Source: Paludibacteraceae bacterium
Lineage (GTDB): Bacteria; Bacteroidota; Bacteroidia; Bacteroidales; Paludibacteraceae
Assembly: GCA_017471175.1 (NCBI GenBank)
Contig: JAFUVS010000011.1
Coordinates: 17,081 to 81,080, forward strand
Length of the DNA: 64,000 nucleotides
Direction of reading: 5' to 3'
Below the pieces are notes generated by a model. It did not search any database and had not been told where the DNA came from. It saw only the letters and a list, made by a program, of their open reading frames with translations. Shown piece after piece: positions 8,372 through 17,382 of the stretch. The translations under genes and the position numbers were made by a program. Numbering within the stretch: the stretch's first letter is position 1; the number at the start of each line of letters is the position of its first letter.

Positions 8372-9625
8372 TTACGGGAGACGTTGCAACACTTGCGTCA
8401 TACAATGGGCTGCACCATATCCGTCTATCAGGCTTTCGAGCGGCACCCACTCAACCGTCACACCGGCATCTTTAAGCCGTTGCTGCAAAGCTTCACTCTG
8501 CCCTCCTACAGCCATTATGTGCCGAGGAGCAATCGTGAGGTAGTTGTTGGCATAGTGCATCTCGTCCTCCGGATCAATGGGGATAATCTGCATACCCCGC
8601 TGCTGCAAGAAAGAGACAAACGGCGTGTCTTCCACAATCAGTTGATACTCTTTTTCTCCTTGGGCACGAGCGTAAATGTCGCAGGTAACATATTCAGGTT
8701 GTTCGGGCGTAGCCTCTAAACGGCTGCGAACCATCGTGCATAAATCGCTGTCAATGATATTGAAATAGGTATCAAGGTGCATCTGCATCTGCCAGAACTT
8801 ATGGTCGCGCACCACCACTACGGTGTCGTGTCCGAACGCATCGGCTTGCATCACTTGGCGAATACCTTCCCGATTGGTTCGCATTCCGCATCCGATAAGC
8901 GATATTGTGCCGGCGGGAAAATAGTCGCCGCCTTCCATGCGTCCTTCGCCTTCAATACGTAATATGGGATCAAGACCTAAATGCCGGTAGCACACCTCTA
9001 TTATATCCGTTTCCGGCGCGCGCTGATTGGAGTTCATCCGACAAATCACGTGTCCGCGAGGAGTGGTAATGCTTTGGTCGCGCGTAAAATAAAGGTTCAT
9101 AAGCGGGTTTTGGATATAAATTGCTTCATAGCCGGTGTTATTGTCGGTACGAGAGAGTTTCACTATCGGCTGCAGCAAGATACAACGAATCAAATCACCT
9201 CTGCTCATCTCCGAAAGCACCTGTTGACGGTATGATTCAGATGCCAGTGTATCCTCATCGGGTATAGCGGAAATATCATATTTCAACACTTTGGATGCCA
9301 ACGCACGCAGTGTATCCGTTCCTGTTTGTGCCAACACCTCGTCTATGGTATGCACACGTATGCCGTTTTGCTGCAAAAGGCGGATATACTCGCGGTGTTC
9401 TGCCGCAGCTTGATCAACATCAAAATAGTTTTCGAACAGTCCCGCCGATGGATGAATCACGCCGTTAAAAAGTTCTTGCCCCGGGGTATGCATCAGAATT
9501 TTGTCGGCTTTCCCCCACTCTGCTTGCGGGTAGGTCATCTTTTCACTCATTTCATGCCGGTTGGCAACTTTACAGCCCGCACAAAACAACGCTACCACAG
9601 CGCATAAAAGAAAATGTTTTTTCAT
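8372..9625 (-). CDS. Exported arginine-deiminase-like lipoprotein
   Basis: 417 residues from the ATG at 9625 (an upstream in-frame ATG at 9634 adds only MRI). Residues 1-17 form a signal peptide ending in a lipobox with Cys18, so the protein should be lipid-anchored outside the cytoplasm. The rest matches arginine deiminases: FTRDQ (180-184, usual FTRDP), the MEGGD motif with Glu231, HLDTYF with His283 and a C-terminal Cys408 in GAAHCMTQ, giving the expected Glu/His/Cys set. The reaction would be L-arginine (or a related guanidine) to citrulline and ammonia. Cytoplasmic arginine deiminases lack signal peptides, and no ornithine carbamoyltransferase or carbamate kinase gene lies nearby. A peptidyl substrate or other guanidine compound is possible. 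Confidence 0.85.
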   Translation of the reverse strand: MKKHFLLCAVVALFCAGCKVANRHEMSEKMTYPQAEWGKADKILMHTPGQELFNGVIHPSAGLFENYFDVDQAAAEHREYIRLLQQNGIRVHTIDEVLAQTGTDTLRALASKVLKYDISAIPDEDTLASESYRQQVLSEMSRGDLIRCILLQPIVKLSRTDNNTGYEAIYIQNPLMNLYFTRDQSITTPRGHVICRMNSNQRAPETDIIEVCYRHLGLDPILRIEGEGRMEGGDYFPAGTISLIGCGMRTNREGIRQVMQADAFGHDTVVVVRDHKFWQMQMHLDTYFNIIDSDLCTMVRSRLEATPEQPEYVTCDIYARAQGEKEYQLIVEDTPFVSFLQQRGMQIIPIDPEDEMHYANNYLTIAPRHIMAVGGQSEALQQRLKDAGVTVEWVPLESLIDGYGAAHCMTQVLQRLP

Positions 9626-9657
9626 AATTCGCATCTATTTTATCCGATATTCGGCTG

Positions 9658-9665
9658 CAAAGGTA
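9658..9665 (-). promoter_or_regulatory. -7 element of the deiminase-recQ promoter
   Basis: TACCTTTG reads on the minus strand at 9665-9658, about 33 bp upstream of the start codon. A clear -33 TTTG is not seen at the expected spacing. Confidence 0.4.
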
Positions 9666-9715
9666 CGGATAGTAATCGAATTGTCGCGAAAAAAAGCAGA
9701 TAACTTTTATATTTT

Positions 9716-9747
9716 TTTGTATTTTAGACTAAAATGCGCTACTTTTG
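9716..9747 (+). promoter_or_regulatory. ftsK promoter
   Basis: TTTG at 9716-9719, a 20 bp spacer, then TACTTTTG at 9740-9747. The ATG at 9799 follows. Confidence 0.65.
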
Positions 9748-9798
9748 CGCGCTATAAGACAGAATCAGCCCTCATTGTAAATTTCGTTTGAAAACATT

Positions 9799-12387
9799 AT
9801 GCCGAGGAAAACCAATCGAGCCGAACAAAACGTCTCTGAATCAGAGCAAAACAGAAAAAAGCCGGATGTCCGACTAACTTCTTTAGACGGAACTACTTTT
9901 CTCCAACAAATCAAGAACTTCCTGCTCAACGAGCGAACGCGACAAGTATGCGGAATCGTGCTTGCCTTATTGTCGCTGTTTGCAGCGATAGCCTGTATCA
10001 GTTTCTTCTTTACGGGAGCCAACGACCAGTCGCTTATTGACCAGCCGCGCGATGCTCGCCTACAATCAAGGGAGCAGATACAGAATATTTTGGGTCTTCC
10101 CGGGGCGATGCTGTCCGATTGGCTGATAGATGACCTATTTGGACTGCCAAGCATAGGTATCATCGTTTTGATGGTGTATTTTGCGCTACGTCTAATGCAA
10201 ATCCCAACTCGTACAAGCACAACGAGAATGCTTCTTTGTACTCTATTTTGGCTGACTTGGGGAGCCGTCACCTTAGCATACCTTCAGCAGATGGTAGGGG
10301 TAGATTTGTATTTCCGACTCGGCGGTGCTTTCGGAAAACGGATTGCAGCAGCCTCTTTATCCTATATTTACGGGCTCGGTACGGGATTAGTACTTATCGG
10401 ATTGCTGATTGTGTTCCTCGTGTTGAGCAATAAAAATTTTGTACCTGCTGTACAACGCTTGTGGGAACGCTTGACAACAAAACGAGAGAAAGAAGCCGAT
10501 GATAATCAAGACATCCGATTGGACGACAAGCAGACACACACATCCGATATCAACGAGCAAGAGACCACAGAAGACGGTAGCATCGTCATTACGCTAACTC
10601 CATCAGGGAACGATAACTCAACGACTGATACAGAGAACAAAGACGGGAGGCTGAATGTGGAAATTACGCCTATTATTGATCAGGAAAACGAAACGATTAC
10701 CGAAGACGAAAAGCCGATTACGACAGACGAAGAGAATGCAGAAACAACCGGCGAAGAGGAAGGAAAAGATATTTTGGATATCCATTCGGAGAACGTGGAG
10801 ATAGTCGAACAACTGCCTGATTACGACCCGCATTTGGACTTATCCACCTACAAGTACCCCACCCTCGATTTGCTCAAGACCTACGACAACGAGACGGCTC
10901 CCATCGTGGATCCGGCTGAACAACAGGCGAATGCCGACCGCATCGTCAATACCCTGCGCAACTACGGCATTGAGATTGTGCGCATTCACGCTACGGTCGG
11001 TCCGACGGTGACGCTGTATGAGGTCGTGCCGCAAGCAGGTATCCGTATCGCCAAGATTCAGTCGCTCGAAAACGACATAATGCTTTCACTTTCAGCCATT
11101 GGTATCCGTATCATTGCCCCGATGCCGGGTAAGGGAACGGTGGGTATAGAAGTGCCGAACGAGAAACCGCAAGTGGTGTCCATGCACTCGGTGATAGCCT
11201 CCAAGCGATTCCAAGAAGAGCAGAAGATGCGCCTTCCCGTGGCATTAGGACGCACGATTACCAACGAGGTGTTCTGCTTCGACCTTGCCAAAACACCGCA
11301 CTTGATTGTAGCCGGTGCTACCGGACAAGGTAAGTCCGTTGGTCTGAACGCCATCATCACCTCGCTTTTGTACAAGAAACACCCGTCGGAGTTGAAGTTC
11401 GTCTTGGTAGATCCGAAGATGGTGGAGTTCTCCGTCTATAAACCGCTGCTGAAGCACTTTATGGCAGCGATGCCCGACCAAGAAGACAGAGACATCATCA
11501 TTACGGATAGTCAGAAAGTGATTAACTCGCTCAACTCGTTGGTCATAGAGATGGAAGACCGCTACTCGCTGCTTGCCGACGCGGGTGTGCGCAATTTGGA
11601 AGACTACAACGACAAGTTTATTCATCGCCGCTTGAATCCCGAAAAAGACGTGGAGAACTTGGTGACTCATAAGATTTTGCACCACCGCTATATGCCTTAT
11701 ATCGTCATCATCATCGATGAGTACGGCGACTTCATTATGCAGTCGGGTAAGGAGGTGGAGCGTCCCATCCAGCGTCTGACACAGAAAGCCCGTGCCGTAG
11801 GTATGCACATGATTCTTGCCACGCAGCGTCCTGACGTAAAGGTAGTTACAGGTATTATCAAGGCGAACGTGCCGACCCGTATTGCGTTCCGCACGCAGTC
11901 CGTAGTGGATAGCCGCACGGTACTGGACACGAAAGGTGCGGAACACTTAGTGGGCAAAGGTGACTTGCTCTACAGCGGCGGCGGTAACCTGTCACGTATC
12001 CAATGCGCCTTTGTGGATACGCCGGAAGTGGAAGCGATTGTGAACTATATCCACGACCAGCAGGGCTATACCGAGCCATACCAACTGCCCGAATATGTAC
12101 CCGAAGGCGGTGGCGATGACGAACCGAGTAAAGCCGGTGAGGTGGATATGAAACGCCTCGATCCGATGTTTGCCGATGTGGCTCGTTATGTGGTCAATAA
12201 GCAGGAAGGTTCGACCTCTCGTCTGCAACGTGCTTTCGAGATTGGCTATAACCGTGCCGGCAAGCTGAGCGACCAGTTAGAGGCGGCAGGCGTAGTCGGT
12301 CCGAACAAGGGACCGAAAGGGCGCGATGTACTCATTCAGGATATGGAAAGTCTTGAGTTGCTGCTGCAACGATTAGGAGTTGGTTAG
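9799..12387 (+). CDS. ftsK: DNA translocase FtsK/SpoIIIE
   Basis: 862 residues. Four hydrophobic segments in the first 220 residues form the septal membrane anchor. An acidic, Thr-rich linker (about 230-340) leads into the motor: Walker A GATGQGKS (about 506-513) and Walker B IVIIIDEYGD. The C-terminal 75 residues form the winged-helix gamma domain (VNKQEGSTSRLQRAFEIGY), which in other species reads polar KOPS-type DNA motifs and activates XerCD recombination. Role: pumping chromosome ends through the closing septum. The N-terminus contains an unusual run of charged residues before the first membrane segment. It stands alone with its own promoter. Confidence 0.96.
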   Translation: MPRKTNRAEQNVSESEQNRKKPDVRLTSLDGTTFLQQIKNFLLNERTRQVCGIVLALLSLFAAIACISFFFTGANDQSLIDQPRDARLQSREQIQNILGLPGAMLSDWLIDDLFGLPSIGIIVLMVYFALRLMQIPTRTSTTRMLLCTLFWLTWGAVTLAYLQQMVGVDLYFRLGGAFGKRIAAASLSYIYGLGTGLVLIGLLIVFLVLSNKNFVPAVQRLWERLTTKREKEADDNQDIRLDDKQTHTSDINEQETTEDGSIVITLTPSGNDNSTTDTENKDGRLNVEITPIIDQENETITEDEKPITTDEENAETTGEEEGKDILDIHSENVEIVEQLPDYDPHLDLSTYKYPTLDLLKTYDNETAPIVDPAEQQANADRIVNTLRNYGIEIVRIHATVGPTVTLYEVVPQAGIRIAKIQSLENDIMLSLSAIGIRIIAPMPGKGTVGIEVPNEKPQVVSMHSVIASKRFQEEQKMRLPVALGRTITNEVFCFDLAKTPHLIVAGATGQGKSVGLNAIITSLLYKKHPSELKFVLVDPKMVEFSVYKPLLKHFMAAMPDQEDRDIIITDSQKVINSLNSLVIEMEDRYSLLADAGVRNLEDYNDKFIHRRLNPEKDVENLVTHKILHHRYMPYIVIIIDEYGDFIMQSGKEVERPIQRLTQKARAVGMHMILATQRPDVKVVTGIIKANVPTRIAFRTQSVVDSRTVLDTKGAEHLVGKGDLLYSGGGNLSRIQCAFVDTPEVEAIVNYIHDQQGYTEPYQLPEYVPEGGGDDEPSKAGEVDMKRLDPMFADVARYVVNKQEGSTSRLQRAFEIGYNRAGKLSDQLEAAGVVGPNKGPKGRDVLIQDMESLELLLQRLGVG

Positions 12388-12463
12388 TTCAGAAGTGAGC
12401 GAAAGATACACGCAAAATTGATATAAATCAAAACAATACATAAGTTATACCCCCAATTACACA

Positions 12464-15184
12464 ATGAGAAAACGTTTCTTTTTCCTACTCTTTTTTTCCG
12501 CAGCGGTGTCTGCTCTTTTAGCTGACATCCGCACGCCGGAGCAGGCGGCAACGATTGCATCGGGCTACCTGCAAGCCGTTTCTAACGGTTCGCACCGTGC
12601 TCCCGCTGCCGGGCAAGAGATGATGCTCTTACGCACCTTGTACAAGACCGACCTTGATTGGGACGAGAGCCAACTCACCCCTAATGCGGCTCCTGCACGC
12701 AAGACACACATTGACAACGATGAGACGGAACCGGCATTGTATATGTTCAACAACGATACAGAGGGGTTTGTAGTGGTATCGGCAGACACGCGCGCCACAG
12801 ATGTACTGGCTTATTCACTGACGGGAACGCTGACTGATGACAACCTTGCACCGGGCTTTATGTGGCTGATGGAGCGTTTTGTAGAAGAGATTAGCAGTCT
12901 GACAGACAACGAAATGATTATTGCGGGCGAGGACGACCGCGCTCCTATCCATCGCGCTCCGCAAACCGTCACTGCCATCGAACCCTTATTGGGCGGTATT
13001 ATTTGGGGACAAAGCACCCCCTTCAACAACAAATGTCCGATTGACACATACGACAATACACGTTGCGTAACGGGTTGTGTGGCTACAGCCGCTGCACAGA
13101 TAATGCGCTACTGGAAATGGCCTGTGAGTGGTACCGGATCGCACTCATATTATTGGAAAAACCAAATCAATAAGGTACAAAAATTACTTTCGCAGAATTT
13201 TTCCACAATCACGTTTGACTGGGACAATATGCTGCCTTCCTATCAAGGCGATTACACATCCTCGCAAGCCAATGCCGTAGCCACCTTGATGTACGCTTGC
13301 GGTGTGGCAGTGAATATGAACTATGGCGGCAATTCGACTGCAGGCAGCGGAGCCGTTACCGACAATATGGCTCCGGCTATGGTTTCCTATTTCGGGTATC
13401 AATACGAAAGAGGATTAGGTAATAGCAACAGCAGTATCAACAACAACGACATCTATCAAGGTACGACCACGTATGCAGAGGCTTACAAGGAATTTTTCAA
13501 CGACGATTTGGAGAACGGTCGTCCCATTCTGATGAGCGGCGGTTCCACCGGCGGCGGTCACGCCTTTGTATGTGACGGACGTGACAGGGATAACTACTTC
13601 CACATCAACTGGGGCTGGACGGGTGCCTCAAACTGCTACACCCCGCTGACTGCCATTCGCCCCGGCTATCCGAAGCATAATGACCTGTACTTCACCACGC
13701 GTATGTATGCCACCTATGGCTTGCGACCCAATACGACTTGCATCAATACGAAAGAGAATACCACTGTCAGCGAAACGGAAGATAATCTCCCCTATGTATG
13801 GCGTGAGCGAAACATAACTGAAAGCGGTGTGTATGAAGATGTTGTAACCAATTCTGAGACAGGCTGTACCACTACCTATGTACTCTACTTCACCGTTCGT
13901 CCTGCCGGTACGGACGGGATGTGCGGCGATAATCTGTTTTATACATACAACACCGACACCCATACGCTCACCATCACGGGTACGGGTACGATGTGGGAGT
14001 ACGATTACCTTTCCACTCCCGGCAGAAAAACGCCGTGGTACGATTATGCCTCTGACATACAAGTTGTTAATCTTCCCGAAGGTATGACGAGTATCAGCGC
14101 ATTTGCTTTTGCTTATTGCAGCAACCTGACTTCCATCACCATTCCCTCTACCATCACGTCCATCGGAGCGCAACCGTTCTTCGGCTGCACAGCATTGGCA
14201 AAAGTTACATTCAATCAGACGACTCCTCCGGCATTAGGTGGCAACTGTTTCCAGAATATCTCTGCCGAAGCTATAGCCTATGTGCCTTGCGGTAGCATTC
14301 CGGCATACGAGGCAACCGAAATGCCGTTTGCTCAATACCGCTCGCATTGCGGTTACTGCGAAGAGAATGACGGCACAAACCTCGAATGGGAATACGCCAA
14401 ACGCACGCTCACCATCACGGGTGAGGGCAATATGGAAACGTATGCTGCCGAAGAAGATATGCCGTGGTATAGTGTGCGCGACCAAATAGAAACGGTCAGT
14501 CTGTCAGACGAAGCCAACCAACAGCCGTTGCTCTCTTGGCTTTCCTCACGTGGCGAAACGAACATCACGCTCCGCCGCACCTTATGGGCGGACGGGTATC
14601 TGAACACACTTTGTCTGCCTTTCTCTTTGACGGCAAGCGAAGTGCAGACCTATCTGCCGAATACCGAACTCTTTACCTTCACCGAAGCACAAGCCGCAGC
14701 AGGTGAATTGCAGATTACACTCGGCAGGAGCAACAGCATAACGGCAGGTGTACCTTATCTTGTTCGCTTCCCCGCAGAAGACCCGGACATTGTGAATCCG
14801 ACATTCACCAACGTAGTCATCACAGAAACCATCGGACAAACTGCCGGTTTGGGTGAGGTAACTTTCAACGGCATACTCCAACCACAAGATATGACGGCTT
14901 ACAACACCAACCAACTGATGGTAGGCGAAGAAGACCGACTCTTCTGGGCAGATGTGAATGACTATATGAAAGGCTTCCGCGCCTATTTCCAAATTACGGC
15001 AAGTCAGTCTTCCCCCATCCGCAAAGGTATGCCCGCACGCGTAGTTGTGGAAAAGCAAACCCCGACCGATGCGGTTGAGACACAACAAGGCATCCGCGCT
15101 ACGAGCGAAAAAGTCATCCAGAACGGACAACTCATCATCCGCGCCAACGGCAACGAATACAACGCCCAAGGGCAAAAACTATGA
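12464..15184 (+). CDS. Secreted C10-family cysteine protease (streptopain-like) with BspA-type repeat
   Basis: 906 residues. A signal peptide (about 1-20, ending SALLA) is followed by a Spi-type pro-region (about 25-165) and the C10 peptidase domain. The catalytic Cys205 lies in TGCVATAAAQIM and His366 in GGGHAFVCDG, followed by the Trp-rich FHINWGWTG. About residues 540-610 form a short BspA-like leucine-rich repeat (FAYCSNLTSITIPSTITSIG). The last residues, EYNAQGQKL, resemble the truncated C-terminal tails of many Prevotella-type secreted proteins. Related proteases (streptopain, interpain, periodontain) degrade host proteins. No obvious inhibitor gene is adjacent; the next ORF is a 45-residue peptide. 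Confidence 0.92.
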   Translation: MRKRFFFLLFFSAAVSALLADIRTPEQAATIASGYLQAVSNGSHRAPAAGQEMMLLRTLYKTDLDWDESQLTPNAAPARKTHIDNDETEPALYMFNNDTEGFVVVSADTRATDVLAYSLTGTLTDDNLAPGFMWLMERFVEEISSLTDNEMIIAGEDDRAPIHRAPQTVTAIEPLLGGIIWGQSTPFNNKCPIDTYDNTRCVTGCVATAAAQIMRYWKWPVSGTGSHSYYWKNQINKVQKLLSQNFSTITFDWDNMLPSYQGDYTSSQANAVATLMYACGVAVNMNYGGNSTAGSGAVTDNMAPAMVSYFGYQYERGLGNSNSSINNNDIYQGTTTYAEAYKEFFNDDLENGRPILMSGGSTGGGHAFVCDGRDRDNYFHINWGWTGASNCYTPLTAIRPGYPKHNDLYFTTRMYATYGLRPNTTCINTKENTTVSETEDNLPYVWRERNITESGVYEDVVTNSETGCTTTYVLYFTVRPAGTDGMCGDNLFYTYNTDTHTLTITGTGTMWEYDYLSTPGRKTPWYDYASDIQVVNLPEGMTSISAFAFAYCSNLTSITIPSTITSIGAQPFFGCTALAKVTFNQTTPPALGGNCFQNISAEAIAYVPCGSIPAYEATEMPFAQYRSHCGYCEENDGTNLEWEYAKRTLTITGEGNMETYAAEEDMPWYSVRDQIETVSLSDEANQQPLLSWLSSRGETNITLRRTLWADGYLNTLCLPFSLTASEVQTYLPNTELFTFTEAQAAAGELQITLGRSNSITAGVPYLVRFPAEDPDIVNPTFTNVVITETIGQTAGLGEVTFNGILQPQDMTAYNTNQLMVGEEDRLFWADVNDYMKGFRAYFQITASQSSPIRKGMPARVVVEKQTPTDAVETQQGIRATSEKVIQNGQLIIRANGNEYNAQGQKL

Positions 15185-15239
15185 TACTGAGAAGTACAGA
15201 AAAATACCCTATAAACAACCATTCTAAATCTATAACACC

Positions 15240-15377
15240 ATGAAAACGCAATATATTTCTCCGAAATCGGATATCCAGTTGTTTACTACTACCATCGTCT
15301 GCGCGAGTGGCATTTCGTCTGCACCCCAAATGAATTTGGACACCGACTATCATAATAGTCCTAAAAATTCCAGATAA
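15240..15377 (+). CDS. Small hypothetical protein, 45 residues
   Basis: An ATG at 15240 opens a 45-codon frame (starts MKTQYISPKSDIQL, ends SPKNSR) whose TAA is immediately followed by the ATG of the next gene at 15378. Its form, a KYISP-type start then hydrophobic TTTIVCASG and a polar tail, resembles a group of very small uncharacterised Bacteroidales proteins encoded beside secreted proteins. It could be a peptide, a leader or a translational coupler for the TPM gene. No function can be assigned. Confidence 0.55.
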   Translation: MKTQYISPKSDIQLFTTTIVCASGISSAPQMNLDTDYHNSPKNSR

Positions 15378-16706
15378 ATGAATAGATACCTGTGTTTAAT
15401 CCTATTCTGCTGTTTGGTGCCGTTTCATATAGCGGCGCAGGACAACGATAATGCGCAATCGGAAGAGCCGCGACTACGGCTTTACACCCCGGCTTCCGTG
15501 CCATCCCCTAAAGTCTATGGTCAAGAGTATTATGTGTCCGACCCGGACGGGATTCTTCGTCCGACGCTGATTGACAGTCTGAACCGCGTTTGCCATAGTC
15601 TCTACCGCACGGTCGAAGTGGAGATGGCAGTGGTACTAATAGGCGGCTTCGATGAGGATAATTGGTGGGCTGTTGATTTCTGCCAAGAGTTGTTTAACGG
15701 TTGGGGAATCGGTGGCGCGGAGCGCAATACGGGTGTGCTGCTATTCTTCTCGCTCGGCACGCGCGATATACGTATCCATACGGGCTACGGGATGGAAGGT
15801 CTGCTGCCCGATGCCGTGTGCGATATGATTATTGATGACAACATAGAATCTCTGTCGGCGGGCGATTACAATGCCGGTATATGGGGCATAGCGTGCGAAA
15901 TAGCCGACCAACTGCTTACTAAAGAGGCAAAAGAAGAGTTGCTGTTAGGCTGGACACCGAAGCGGTATAATTCAGAAGACGACTTGATTTACATATACCT
16001 CTATTTGTCGCTTATCATGCTGATAGTGATGACAGTAGTCGTTCTTCGCAAGTGTGACAAAATCAGCAAGGCATCGTTTGATAAGCGTCCCGACCTGATT
16101 ACCGGTTCGGAGAATTTGCAAAACGGATTAGGTTGCTTGAGTCTGCTGTTTCCTTTGACCTTACCGTTCCTCTTTATGAAGTACCGCAAGCAACGTCAGT
16201 CGCTTTCTGATTTGCCATATACCTGTCCGTCCTGCGGAAATGAAATGAAACGTATGCCTGCTGATACAGTAGAGCAGATTGGCAGCGAAACGGACAAAAT
16301 TGAGAACAAACTGCATATCTTCCGTTTTGACTTCTGGAAGTGTCCTTCCTGCGGTGAGGTGCATACCGCCCGCTTCCGCGACAAGACCTACGACCGGTAT
16401 CAAGACTGCAAGAACTGCGGCGAACATGCATTGAAGTATGTGGAAGCAAATGTAAAGAAACAGCCTACCTATCACGAGCGCGGCGAAGGAAACAAAATAT
16501 ACGTGTGTGCGGTGTGCGGGCATAAAACGTTTGTTCCCTACTCTATTCCATCTCTTTACGAGCGCGAACAACAGCGCATCCGCGAACAACTCCGAGAAAC
16601 CGCACGACGCAGCAGTTATAGCAGTGGAAGCAGTCGCAGCAGCGGCAGCAGCGGCAGTTGGGGCGGCGGTAGAAGCGGTGGCGGCGGCGCAGGAAGAAAG
16701 TTCTGA
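15378..16706 (+). CDS. TPM-domain (YgcG/Psb32-like) membrane protein with zinc ribbons
   Basis: 442 residues with a signal peptide (about 1-20, ending IAAQ). The TPM domain spans about 45-200 (YVSDPDGIL, then GVLLFFSLGTRDIRIHTGYG). Two membrane segments follow near 205-225 and 253-272. The cytoplasmic part holds four CxxC pairs (CPSC, CPSC, CKNC, CAVC), likely two zinc ribbons. The tail is a Ser/Gly/Arg low-complexity stretch (SGSSGSWGGGRSGGGG), typical of YgcG proteins. It is followed by lemA, the usual partner of this family. The zinc-ribbon part is less usual. Confidence 0.85.
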   Translation: MNRYLCLILFCCLVPFHIAAQDNDNAQSEEPRLRLYTPASVPSPKVYGQEYYVSDPDGILRPTLIDSLNRVCHSLYRTVEVEMAVVLIGGFDEDNWWAVDFCQELFNGWGIGGAERNTGVLLFFSLGTRDIRIHTGYGMEGLLPDAVCDMIIDDNIESLSAGDYNAGIWGIACEIADQLLTKEAKEELLLGWTPKRYNSEDDLIYIYLYLSLIMLIVMTVVVLRKCDKISKASFDKRPDLITGSENLQNGLGCLSLLFPLTLPFLFMKYRKQRQSLSDLPYTCPSCGNEMKRMPADTVEQIGSETDKIENKLHIFRFDFWKCPSCGEVHTARFRDKTYDRYQDCKNCGEHALKYVEANVKKQPTYHERGEGNKIYVCAVCGHKTFVPYSIPSLYEREQQRIREQLRETARRSSYSSGSSRSSGSSGSWGGGRSGGGGAGRKF

Positions 16707-16741
16707 AATTCAAAATTCAAAGATTCAAAAATTATACAACT

Positions 16742-17332
16742 ATGAAGAAGAATGGTTTAGTAACTATTTTAGTGGTTGCCGTCATTGCCCTTGTAGCCTT
16801 GTGGATGGTACGCGGGTACAACCGAATGGTAACCGAACAAGAGAATGTGGAACAGGCATGGGGACAAGTCGAGACCCAATACCAACGCCGAATGGATCTC
16901 ATTCCTAACCTTGTAGCCACCACCAAAGGGATGGCAGATAGAGAGCAGGCAACGCTGACAGCCGTGATTGAGGCTCGCGCCAAAGCCACACAAGTTACGA
17001 TTGACCCGACGAACATTTCGCCTGACCAATTACAGGCCTTTGAACAAGCACAAGGAACGTTGAGCAGCGCATTGAGCCGTTTGCTGCTGACCATAGAGAA
17101 ATATCCGGACATTAAGTTCGATAAACACTTTATGAACTTACAAGCTCAATTAGAAGGCACGGAGAACCGCATAGCAGTGGCCAGGCAGACATTCAACGAA
17201 TGTGCACAGACCTACAACACGCTTATCCGCAAATTCCCAAACAACTTGATAGCATCGATGTTCGGCTTTGAGCGCAAGCCTTACTTTGAGTCGCAAAGCG
17301 GCGCAGAAACGGCTCCCAAAGTGGAGTTCTGA
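16742..17332 (+). CDS. lemA: LemA family protein
   Basis: 196 residues. One N-terminal membrane helix (about 7-24) is followed by a helical domain with the LemA hallmarks YNRMV, QAWGQVETQYQRRMDLIPN and a C-terminal YNTLIRKFPNNLIASMFGF. The length matches the family. LemA and TPM/YgcG genes are commonly paired, as here; the biochemical role of LemA is not settled, but envelope association is expected from the anchor. The start is the ATG at 16742, 35 bp after the TPM gene. Confidence 0.93.
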   Translation: MKKNGLVTILVVAVIALVALWMVRGYNRMVTEQENVEQAWGQVETQYQRRMDLIPNLVATTKGMADREQATLTAVIEARAKATQVTIDPTNISPDQLQAFEQAQGTLSSALSRLLLTIEKYPDIKFDKHFMNLQAQLEGTENRIAVARQTFNECAQTYNTLIRKFPNNLIASMFGFERKPYFESQSGAETAPKVEF

Positions 17333-17382
17333 TAACCCATACGGTTCAACATACAGACAAAACAACCTAAAATTCTACAATA

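Noticed and set aside
13628-14173. Minus-strand ORF inside the C10 protease gene
   Set aside because: Opposite a gene with catalytic residues and repeats; no features of its own.
16590-16706. Ser/Gly-rich end of the TPM protein as a separate repeat element
   Set aside because: Low-complexity tails of this type are normal in YgcG-like proteins.
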